A stretch of DNA of 64,000 nucleotides from Amorphochlora amoebiformis (taxonomy: Eukaryota; Cercozoa; Chlorarachniophyceae). This document shows positions 1-64,000 of this stretch, piece by piece (the first letter of the stretch is position 1; every line of letters starts with the position of its first letter). The stretch spans positions 1-64,000 of the forward strand of contig BAAHQB010000267.1 of the NCBI GenBank assembly GCA_054601695.1. Direction: 5' to 3'. The translations under genes were made by a program, and so were the position numbers. The notes below the pieces were generated by a model. The model worked only from the letters and a program-made list of their open reading frames with translations, made no database searches and was not told where the DNA came from.

Positions 1-576
1 CTCCTAACCCTAACCCTAACCCTAACCCTAACCCTAACCCTAACCCTAACCCTAACCCTAACCCTAACCCTAACCCTAACCCTAACCCTAACCCTAACCC
101 TAACCCTAACCCTAACCCTAACCCTAACCCTAACCCTAACCCTAACCCTAACCCTAACCCTAACCCTAACCCTAACCCGACACCCTAACCCGAAACCCTA
201 ACCCGACACCCTAACCCGACACCCTAACCCGACACCCTAACCCGACACCCTAACCCTAACCCTAACCCTAACCCTAACCCTAACCCTAACCCGACACCCT
301 AACCCTAACCCTAACCCTAACCCGACACCCTAACCCGACACCCTAACCCGACACCCTAACCCGACACCCTAACCCTAACCCTAACCCTAACCCTAACCCT
401 AACCCTAACCCTAACCCTAACCCTAACCCTAACCCTAACCCTAACCCTAACCCTAACCCTAACCCTAACCCTAACCCGACACCCTAACCCTAACCCTAAC
501 CCGACACCCTAACCCGAAACCCTTACCCGACACCCTAACCCGACACCCTAACCCGACACCCTAACCCTAACCCTAA
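1..576. repeat. Telomere, C-strand CCCTAA repeats with variant units
   Basis: Near-perfect CCCTAA tandem repeats, orientated as expected for a left chromosome end (the G strand TTAGGG runs toward position 1). Canonical runs alternate with blocks of CCCTAA-CCCGACA (TTAGGG plus TGTCGGG on the other strand), notably about 175-250, 285-365 and 475-560. Rarer CCCGAAA and CCCTTA units also occur. The similar blocks recur three times, as if a variant block had been duplicated. The last canonical unit ends at 576. Confidence 0.98.
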
Positions 577-745
577 TAACTACTATGATATACGCAAATT
601 CTAGAAATACTAGAACTAGTAGAAATGTACTCTAGATATTAGACCTAGTCTAGTCTGTAGTTGTAGATTCTCTATGCTGGAAAATTGCTCTAGATACTGG
701 AACCTTGATTAGCTCAGTGGCTTGACGGAGTCGTATACTGGCACT
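577..745. other. Subtelomeric spacer, CTAG-rich
   Basis: Short unique sequence between the telomere and the stop codon of the ankyrin gene. CTAG occurs nine times between 601 and 756, far above the roughly one expected for this composition. I see no gene here. It probably contains the 3' UTR and polyadenylation region of the minus-strand ankyrin gene. Confidence 0.7.
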
Positions 746-8776
<8,031 letters not shown>

Positions 8777-9027
8777 TTTTCGGATTCGGAGGCCAATTTC
8801 TAAGGAAAAGAGGTCGTAAGATGTACCCTGGTTCTATGTTTGATACAGATTTATACACACACGTTCGGAGGCCAATTTCTAAGGAAAAGAGGTCAGATCT
8901 ACACTGGTTCTATGATTGATACACATTTATACACACACTTTCACAGTTTCACAACTGCATATTAAGATACAAAAGAGCATATTCATGTGTGATATATATA
9001 TAGAATACTGCATCACTCTTAGAGAAA
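8777..9027. promoter_or_regulatory. Shared 251-bp divergent spacer, ankyrin and LRR genes
   Basis: Only 251 bp separate the two predicted start codons. Part of it is a duplicated 79-bp segment: GGAGGCCAATTTCTAAGGAAAAG at about 8788 and again at about 8867. On the minus strand each copy reads CCTTAG followed by AAATTGGCC, so it could also be a duplicated splice acceptor of an unseen upstream ankyrin exon. I recognise no specific promoter motif. Confidence 0.5.
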
Positions 9028-25350
<16,323 letters not shown>

Positions 25351-25464
25351 CCTCAATCCTTGGTGTATACTCACATTCTCATTTTTGTATACCCACACAA
25401 CTGAGCGACTAATCTACATATACAGATATGTATATGTATATTATATACATACCTGTAAATGTAC

Positions 25465-25498
<34 letters not shown>

Positions 25499-25636
25499 TT
25501 ATATATACATACATACATATATATATATATATGTTTATATATATATGTGTGTATGTATATATATATATATATGTATATACATGTAACTTTTTAATTTATA
25601 CTTCCGTACATATATTTATTTATTTATTTATTCATT

Positions 25637-29258
<3,622 letters not shown>

Positions 29259-30378
29259 GCAAGAACCTAAGACGATACATTTACAACCTACGTACGTACG
29301 TAGATCTACTAGATGCCTACGTGTATCTCCTGGATACCTCTGCCACGTTCTAGATCTAGCCCGAGTACCTCGAAAACTTGTCTATTTCTAGATTAACTAG
29401 ATCATCTCGATTACAAATAACTCGGTTACTGTTTCAACTTGTTCAAATCTCGGAAGACCAAACCGAAAACGTCTCGCGAATTGTCCATCTAGATCCTAGA
29501 GATCTAATAGATCTAGTACTAGTAATAGTACTACTACTAGTAACTAGTAACATTGTATAACATTACTGCTGAAATACTAAAATCAGACAATTTATGGTGT
29601 AGTCTTAACGCATTCCAACGATCATGACCATGACCAGTCCGATGTCTATCAGGATCCAGTCATATGCATGTATAGGATGTGGAAGACTTACAAGCATGCG
29701 CTGATATTGCAATATAATACGCAGGCTACCACGAGTATTTAGCTTGTACGTAGTGCGTATATCAGTATATCGTACATACTCTAGATATAAGATCTAAAAG
29801 ATACGTATCGTACTTATGTATCGTTACGCTATACGCATAATATGATCGTACAGTGTTATTTACGTACGTACGTACATACTAGATATACCAATAAGTCTTG
29901 TATTTAATTTACGAACATGAGTCCTACGCGTGTAAGTAATGCAATGATTGCATATTGCGTATTGCACTACTATTCTACGTATTAGTTAGATCTCTAGGCT
30001 CAAGCAACTGGATGTAGTAGATATTGATTGTCGATACGTATTCACACTGCATGTATGCATGTAAACGTAAACACGTACGGCTGATCGCATATCTTCAGTA
30101 CGTACGCATACGTATCTCCAGTACGTCTGGTCTAGCTGCTACGTATACGTGTATACGTACGTATACGTGTATACGTACGTATCTAGCGTATACGTATACG
30201 TACGTATACGTGTACACGCACGTATACGTGTATCTAGGTATACGTATATGTACTCAAAACAAACTACGTGTACATGTATATAATCATGGTGCGTACGCTT
30301 TAGATTTTATTACATCATTTTGTACGAAGGCACATATCAATAAATATCGTATATATATATACATATATATATATATAA

Positions 30379-30429
<51 letters not shown>

Positions 30430-31109
30430 ATAACTATCAACTTAACTAGTTAAGTATCAACTACATCTAGTATATAAAAAGTTTCTCTAGACTGACATCT
30501 CAATTTGGTGCGTCAAGTTCAATTGAATTAACGTTGCCTTTGCCAAATTTGATTCTAACCACCGTGGCGTGTCTGCTAGTGTCTGATGCTGATGTTAAAT
30601 GTCAAGAGCTGGACATCTCATGCCGCATTGAACTTACGTACATGTCTGGACATTAATTAACTAGCTTCCAGAGGTTATCTGAGGGTCATTTGCTGCAAAG
30701 ACGACTCACTGTCAATAGCACAGCTTTGAACCACTTGCTCTCCGACGGATAGATAGACTAGATAAATGGCAGATGTTTGGGGACGTCAAATACGTTCACG
30801 CTGAAACAATGGAATTTATGGTCGTGGTAGATGCAAAGATGGTGGTCCACGCGCGTTGTCACATGCTAAGCTTCTCGAGCTCCAGATTCAAGAATTCTGG
30901 TATTACATAGGATGTTTTGTACATACTATATATATATATATATATATAATATGTGGGTATATAACTATAGAAAAAAATGTTTCTACTGTTGTTACACTAT
31001 TTTGGTGGGTATGATAACCAATAAGTGTGATATTTTATAATATGAATATATATATATATATATGTATATATTGTATTTGAATGCACGATTATGTATGTTA
31101 ACAATGATT
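29259..31109. other. Convergent intergenic spacer, CTAG and TACGTA rich
   Basis: This 1.85-kb spacer lies between the 3' ends of the unknown-protein gene and the kinesin-13 gene. From 29270 to about 30480 it is rich in CTAG, TAGATCTA and TACGTACG, with a TACGTATACGTG repeat at about 30135-30245. From 30490 to 30930 it is higher-complexity sequence with no long open frame; a 33-codon frame at about 30812-30910 is the only one of note. I assign no gene. Confidence 0.8.
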
Positions 31110-47904
<16,795 letters not shown>

Positions 47905-48188
47905 GCGGATGTGTTTCGTCTTCCGGGGGCGGGAGCAGACTTCCCCCACTTGACCCAATGATTGAGCTCTGGGAGGTTTGAGATAGATCGGAGAGACGTG
48001 CCGAAGTTTTGTCAAATAGGATATCTATCCCATTATTTAAGATATACATATATCTGCATACCTTATAGCAATATACGAGGACATGTCACCCTTTAGAATA
48101 TTTAGATATCTCGTTTTAGGTAAATTACAAATTTCAAGCCGAAGAAATACCCAAGGTTATATTTTTCGGCCGCTTGCGATTCAAGGCG
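47905..48188. promoter_or_regulatory. Shared 284-bp divergent spacer, kinesin-13 and NDUFA9
   Basis: The two start codons face away from each other across 284 bp with no (TA)n array. This must hold both 5' UTRs and probably a bidirectional promoter. I see no clear TATA box at a diagnostic position. Confidence 0.6.
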
Positions 48189-51011
<2,823 letters not shown>

Positions 51012-51393
51012 TGTTCTGTAGGTTCTACCGGTTGGTTGTAGCCGTGCCACCAACTACTAGAACTAGACCAGTGCAATTGCGTGCGAATTCGAATAACTTG
51101 GGCTAATAAATGCTAGAAATGAGTCTTATTGCACGCAAATCCAAAGTACACGAATCATCACTGAATTCGAATATTGTAAAATATGTAAATCTAGTATATA
51201 TATGTGTACATAAATTTTTTATATTCTACTAGTTCTATAACGATACGTCAATGGCTCCAGTATTACGTATATATATACAACGTTGGAGTTTCATCACACT
51301 TACATCTAGCTAGTCTAGCTATTATCTAGATTATCGATCATGCTAGACTACATGTATATCAGCCTATTATCAGGTCATGATCTATATATATAT

Positions 51394-51463
<70 letters not shown>

Positions 51464-51484
51464 CTACTATGGTATAAATATTGT

Positions 51485-51566
<82 letters not shown>

Positions 51567-51966
51567 GCATGTGTGTGTGTATATACATGTACTCCGAGTA
51601 CTACTGGCCACTGTGGCCAGAAGTGGTTTACACTACCTTGGCGGAGATGCCATTGAAGTCACTAGTACTTACTCAGTACCTAGTCATCAGACTGACGTAT
51701 ACATATACATGCATGGACACACTACGACCAGCGGTTGTACAAAGTCCTATCCTAGACTCCTCCGAGTGACGACTGGCATCGCCAATGCCACCAGTGAAAT
51801 GCCGAAATTCTAAAAATTAAATAAGTACAAAATTTAAAAATTCGCAGCACAGTCTCATCATTTTCCCTCTTCGGAGCCAACGTCACAATCCAAATCAGCT
51901 CGAAGGAGTCTGGAAGATACGCACCGAAGGGTCGCAACAAAACAACCAGTCAACCAATCAACCATC
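51012..51966. other. Spacer between NDUFA9 and NBR1-like gene
   Basis: The first part (to about 51375) and 51590-51790 are CTAG-rich unique sequence; a (TA)n block fills 51380-51560. A palindrome CTGGCCAC-T-GTGGCCAG lies at 51604-51620. The last 120 bp before the ATG are C/A-rich (AACAAAACAACCAGTCAACC) and probably contain the 5' UTR of the next gene. No gene seen. Confidence 0.8.
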
Positions 51967-52887
51967 ATGTCCACTACTGTCAAAATCGTCTTCAAGAAGG
52001 ATACGCGCCGTGTGGTTCTCCCGCAGCAAGCCCCTTTCAAGAATCTCGAGGAGATCATCGATAACTTCTACCCAAACCGATTCCCAAACGGTGTCCACCT
52101 TCGGTATCTCGACGACGAGAAGGATTACGTCACTGTCACTTGTGATCAAGAGCTGTTGGACGCTGTTGAGCTCAGCGCCTCCACACTCAAGCTCTACCTT
52201 TCCGCCAATACCGAATCGGACTCAGATTCTGATTTCGTCAAGGTGTCGAGGGATGGCCAGCGCTCTGGTCTCCTGAACAACTTACCCAAGCCCGAACCCG
52301 AACAGCCTAAGACTGTCCAACCTGAAGAGGTCAAGGAAGCTAAGGAGGTTGCTGAGCAGGCGGAGGCCACCAAACAGGAGGTTGAGAGGGAACTATCGAA
52401 AGCTACTAAGAAGGTATTGCTAATGTCCACCGCATTTATATTCGCTTTCTGACATGTCACTGTTATCAGGCTGCTAAGGAAGCCAAAAACGCTGATGTCA
52501 AGAAGGCTGAGAAGAAGGAGGCCAAGAAGACTGAGAAGAAGGAAGCCAAGACAGCTAAGAAGGAGGCCAAAAAGGCTAAGAAGGAAGCAAAAAAGGCTGA
52601 GAAGGAAGCTATAAAGGCTGAGAAGGAAGCTAAAAAGGCTGACAAGGAGGCCAAGAAGGAGGCGAGGAAGGCCGAGAAGCTCTTCAAGAAGGAATTTCTC
52701 TCCAAGCTCAATTGTAGGTTCCTAAAGGACGTTACTGTTCCCGATGAGCAAGAGGTAATGAGCACGTTATCACACCAATGCATGTTTCTCATTTCCATAT
52801 ATGTATTATATGCAAATTTTTATTTATGTATCATGTGAATGTGGTTTTTTAATGTAGTTTATAAGTATACATATAAATATATTATAT

Positions 52888-52926
<39 letters not shown>

Positions 52927-52952
52927 CATGTAATATATATATATATATATAT

Positions 52953-53039
<87 letters not shown>

Positions 53040-53071
53040 ATATATATATATAACACATACATATATATTAA

Positions 53072-53116
<45 letters not shown>

Positions 53117-54466
53117 TATGGATCTATTCCAAGTATTATTTGCGTATTGTCCAGACTCTGATCAATTTCAATTCGTCAGGTTGAGCTCGGATCGAAGCTC
53201 GAGAAGATCTGGCTTGTGAAGAACGATGGCAAGGTTGCATGGCCGGAGGGCATCAAACTTGTCAAGTTCGGAAAAGGTACCGTAGAATCGGTCCAGGATT
53301 GTCAGGTGCCGCTCCTCCAGCCTGGAGAGGATGGTAGAATCGTGGTTACCTGCGAAGTCCCAAACCGCGTCGGGAAGTTCAAGAGCCAGAACTACTCCCT
53401 GTCGTTCGACGGCAAAAAGTTCGGAGACCGATTCTGGATTGTAGTTCGAGCTACTAAGAAGGCGGCGAAGGCCGAGGTCAAGTCCAAATCCAAAATCCCT
53501 CAAGGAAAGGCTCCCAGGAAAGCCGCTTTAAAGCCTAAGAAGACTAAGAATCTTGGCGCTCACTTCGTTAAGGATCTCAACTTCCCGGACGACAGCGTGG
53601 TTGCACCGGGCCAGGTGATCGAGAAGGAATGGCTGATTAAGAATTCTGGAGAGGTCTCCTGGCCCAAGGACACCAAGCTTGTCTCTATTGAGGGTTCCAC
53701 CTTCGGCGTTGACGTCACTGTGGATATTAAGGAATTGGTACAGGTAGGCGACATTTACAAACTCCGTGTTCGCTTGGTGGCTCCCACCAAGACTGGCAAG
53801 CACACAGCAAAGTTCATGCTCTCTTCAAATGGGCAAACTTTTGGTCACAAGTATTGGGTTAACGTCTGCGTCTCCAAGTTTCCAAACAAGACCCAGCTTA
53901 TGGAGCTCGCCAAAGAATTCGTTTCCGACCCTTCCGTCGTCGGGATTCTTCAGAGTGAGCTTCCTTTCATACTTAAAGACCTCCGTAACGGAAAGAAGCT
54001 CGTCACGATCGTCGACGCCCTTGTCAAGAAGGAGCCACACCTCATGGATCATACCTTCATGGTCTTCATCCGCCCATTCCTTCACAGCGCGGAGTCTTTC
54101 ATGAACATGCAGCTTGAGATCGCGATTGGCATGTACTCCATCTGGGCCATGACCCCCTTCTCTCCGGGTGCTACCCAGAAGGACGAGAAAAAGGCTGAAG
54201 TCCCTGAATGGAAGCCTAAGGCCCCTGAGAAGAAGCCCGTCAATGATGAGAAGGCTACTCCTATGAAACCGAAGGTCAATGGGAAGCACCAGGAGAAGCA
54301 GCTCGAAGACGTGGAAAGTGTCAAACCAGTAGTCGATGATTTCGGCTATCCGATGCAGGTTAAGACCCTGATGGACATGGGTTTCCAGAACCTTGAGGCT
54401 ATTAAACCGCTGCTCATCAAACACAAGGGAAACACCCAAGCAGTTCTCGCAGAGCTCTTCAACTAA
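51967..54466 (+). CDS. NBR1: NBR1-like selective autophagy receptor
   Basis: Three exons: 51967-52413, 52470-52754, 53180-54466 (TAA); 2019 nt, 672 residues. A PB1 domain (about 4-85) starts [12 protein letters not shown] and ends with an acidic OPCA-like motif [12 protein letters not shown] highly charged Lys/Glu/Ala heptad-like region (about 150-220; KKAEKEA units) is probably a coiled coil. Two FW (Four-Trp/NBR1) domains follow. FW1 (about 228-335) has [29 protein letters not shown]2 (about 372-475) has [27 protein letters not shown]. The C terminus (about 633-672) is a UBA domain ([20 protein letters not shown]). NBR1 proteins bind ubiquitinated cargo through UBA, oligomerise through PB1 and recruit Atg8 during selective autophagy. 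The ZZ zinc finger usual between PB1 and FW is missing, and the FW domain is doubled. I did not find a convincing LIR motif by eye. Confidence 0.93.
52855..53115. repeat. TA microsatellite, NBR1-like intron 2
   Basis: (TA)n filling most of the 425-bp intron that splits FW1 between exons 2 and 3. Confidence 0.96.
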
Positions 54467-55057
54467 TCTAACAATAGCTCTTTATACAATCTAGACGATT
54501 ATGCAATACTAGAATAATCTAGCCGTCTAGCCATGCATAAATCTCAGTACTACTCTAGTACTGTCTAGACTGTTGCAATATGAATCATGAATTCTTAAGC
54601 TTTGTTCTTAGTTAATTGTTATCAATATGAAATACAAATACTTTACGTTTATCATCATGATGATAATCCGCTATAGCTTAATTATAGCTAGTATCTAGAC
54701 TCTAGAGACTAGCTAGAGTCTAGAGAGTATCTAGAGTATAGCTAGTATCTAGAGTATATCTACTAGATCTAGATAGTAGTATATGACTGAGTCGATATAC
54801 TAGATATATATATCTGGCTCCGATGACAGGTACCATTAATTAGTGGATCGAATTAGCCGGCGGCTTGGCTAGATAAACTCCAGCTCTAGTTATTCAAATT
54901 CTAGAAATTCGATCTAGGCTAAATTCTAGTTACTATAGAGACTCTATATATATATATATATTTGTACATATAAAAATATATATATGTATATATATATATA
55001 TATATCTAGTATATATCAATATATATTCTAATTTCTAAATATTACAAAAAATATCTT

Positions 55058-55123
<66 letters not shown>

Positions 55124-55298
55124 GTGTGTGTGTATATGTCGTGAGTATGTATATTTATATACAAGCACTACATATTTTATATATCTATATAATAAATGTA
55201 CAATATATACATCAAATATATACATATATATATGTATATATATATAAATATATATATTATATAATACATATATATATATATATCACATGTATTTGGAA

Positions 55299-55357
<59 letters not shown>

Positions 55358-55398
55358 GTAAACAAGCCATTATGCGGGTACAGATTTATGCAGAATAG
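54467..55398. other. CTAG-rich spacer then TA microsatellite
   Basis: From 54490 to 54930 CTAG occurs 23 times (about 1-2 expected), often as TCTAGA or ACTAGT. From about 54940 to 55355 the sequence is (TA)n. No gene seen. Confidence 0.85.
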
Positions 55399-55520
55399 CA
55401 CTATGTATCGACACATACGAAACCTCTTCAATTTTTCTGTCCAGTATGCGGGTACAGATTTATGCAGAACAGCAGTATGTATCGACACATACGCCAACGA
55501 CACCCACAGTATAAACTCTT
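55371..55520. repeat. 74-bp tandem duplication at a zinc-finger exon
   Basis: TATGCGGGTACAGATTTATGCAGAA.AGCA.TATGTATCGACACATACG occurs at 55371 and again at 55445. Because 74 is not a multiple of 3, the two copies are in different frames. Confidence 0.93.
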
Positions 55521-55637
55521 CGAAATGTGTCCCGTGTCATTGGGTTTTTCCAACAGCAGTGGTCTCAAACGCCATAAATGTTGTACTAGACAAGTCAACC
55601 AAGCAAACATCAACCATACTTCACTTAGAAGAGGCTG

Positions 55638-55675
<38 letters not shown>

Positions 55676-55689
55676 CATAAATACACACG

Positions 55690-55749
<60 letters not shown>

Positions 55750-55967
55750 AGTATACATGTATATAGAGCATATACGTATTACAAATGTATATACTTACAT
55801 GTGCATGTACATGATCATACATTTATAACACACACACATATATATATAATTATATATATATATCTATATATATATATATATGTATATATATGTGTGTGTG
55901 TGTATAATACATACAATAGTTTGAGAGGAAAAGGAGTAGAGTCAAAGAGAAAAGCTCGACGAACTGA
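55399..55967 (+). CDS. C2H2 zinc-finger protein, 5' end uncertain
   Basis: Exon 55399-55593 reads STHTKPLQFFCPVCGYRFMQ, then a His pair HIRQRH: a CxxC...HxxxxH C2H2 finger preceded by a linker-like THTKP. A second, degenerate finger follows (CPVSLGFSNSSGLKRHKC; the second Cys of CxxC is replaced). The donor is CAA/GTCAAC. A second exon 55920-55967, in phase 0, adds a basic tail (FERKRSRVKEKSS) and TGA. C2H2 fingers bind nucleic acid or protein. The start codon is not identified; an upstream exon may lie in 55100-55370, which is mostly (TA)n. The acceptor could alternatively be at 55444/55445. Confidence 0.45.
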
Positions 55968-56516
55968 GATGGATAGAGAGGGAAGAGATCCAGAAGGGAG
56001 TTGGTAGATAAAATGGTCGCATCCTACCGATTAAATAATCTTGATATTTTATTTTCTCGCCGAGAAGAAAGCTCTTTTCCACGTGGGAGATAACGCGTTT
56101 CGACCACGTTTTCGACATAGAGACAGTTTCAGGATCTCGATCCCTGAGCTCTTCCTTGTATATCACCTAAAATCATACACGAGCGCGAAGAAACCTTTGG
56201 AATATTTCTTCGGCTCCATCAGAAAGCACGCCAGTCGCCCACGAACAGCACACTTCTTCGCGACCGAATGGACGGGCCAGGTATCCCTGCCGGCAATCTC
56301 CCGTCTTCCGCAAGCATTTCGAACAGGATTTTGCATCGATCGCGAGAATAGGATCTGACTTGTTTTGTTGTGGGCCAGGGCAGAGGAGAAGATCTTATCG
56401 GGACGTAGCGGCTGGTAGATTGCCGCTTCCGCATGTTTTATTTCTTCGGTTTTGAACTCGTTTTGGGGGTGATATATTGGGTTTGGGTACACTTAGGCAA
56501 CAACCAGAAGAGTGAA
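55968..56516. other. Non-repetitive region, no gene assigned
   Basis: About 550 bp of balanced composition without TA tracts. Overlapping open frames of 70-110 codons occur on both strands (plus frame 56041-56358, minus frame 56163-56492), but neither resembles a known family. It may be promoter and 5' UTR of the next gene, or undetected exons. Confidence 0.5.

Positions 56517-64000
<7,484 letters not shown>

Noticed and set aside
53825-54439. 204-codon minus-strand frame
   Set aside because: Antisense shadow of the third NBR1-like exon, which carries FW2 and UBA on the plus strand.

Overview
The window is the left end of a linear nuclear chromosome from an intron-dense eukaryote. It opens with about 576 bp of C-strand telomere (CCCTAA, vertebrate-type TTAGGG) and runs inward. 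The genes are eukaryotic (kinesins, complex I NDUFA9, an NBR1-type autophagy receptor) and cut by many small-exon GT-AG introns. Those introns are filled with (TA)n microsatellite and minisatellites. I cannot fix the lineage from sequence alone; an intron-rich unicellular eukaryote, possibly a rhizarian, is only an inference. Long open frames reading YIYIYI or HTHTHT are translated microsatellite, not genes.

By joining short exons on both strands and requiring splice phases to match, I find eight genes. (1) A minus-strand ankyrin-repeat protein, 8776 to 746, ends about 170 bp from the telomere. (2) A plus-strand leucine-rich-repeat protein, 9028 to 25350, is divergent from it. (3) A plus-strand protein of unknown function, 25637 to 29258. 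(4) A minus-strand kinesin-13 with an N-terminal SAM domain, 47904 to 31110, has 27 exons and 722 residues. (5) A plus-strand NDUFA9, 48189 to 51011, 376 residues, is divergent from the kinesin. (6) A plus-strand NBR1-like receptor, 51967 to 54466, has PB1, two FW domains and UBA. (7) A short plus-strand C2H2 zinc-finger gene, about 55399 to 55967. (8) A plus-strand kinesin, about 56517 to beyond the window, has its motor domain after a long Arg/Ser-rich region.

The most unusual property is not a gene. In all the intron-rich genes, segments spanning an exon-intron junction (acceptor or donor plus 15-35 nt of exon) have been tandemly duplicated into the adjacent intron, often as arrays of 2 to 8 decaying copies with units of about 48-79 bp. 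Examples flank the kinesin-13 switch II exon, the exon with its YADRVK motif, several LRR and ankyrin exons, and the second kinesin. Some minisatellites here therefore appear to be seeded at splice sites and to lengthen introns. A second compositional signal is that several spacers downstream of genes are strongly enriched in CTAG, whereas introns are TA-rich.

Functionally the neighbourhood mixes microtubule motors, mitochondrial complex I, selective autophagy and two repeat-scaffold proteins. I see no sign of a co-regulated pathway beyond two head-to-head gene pairs that share 251-284 bp spacers.
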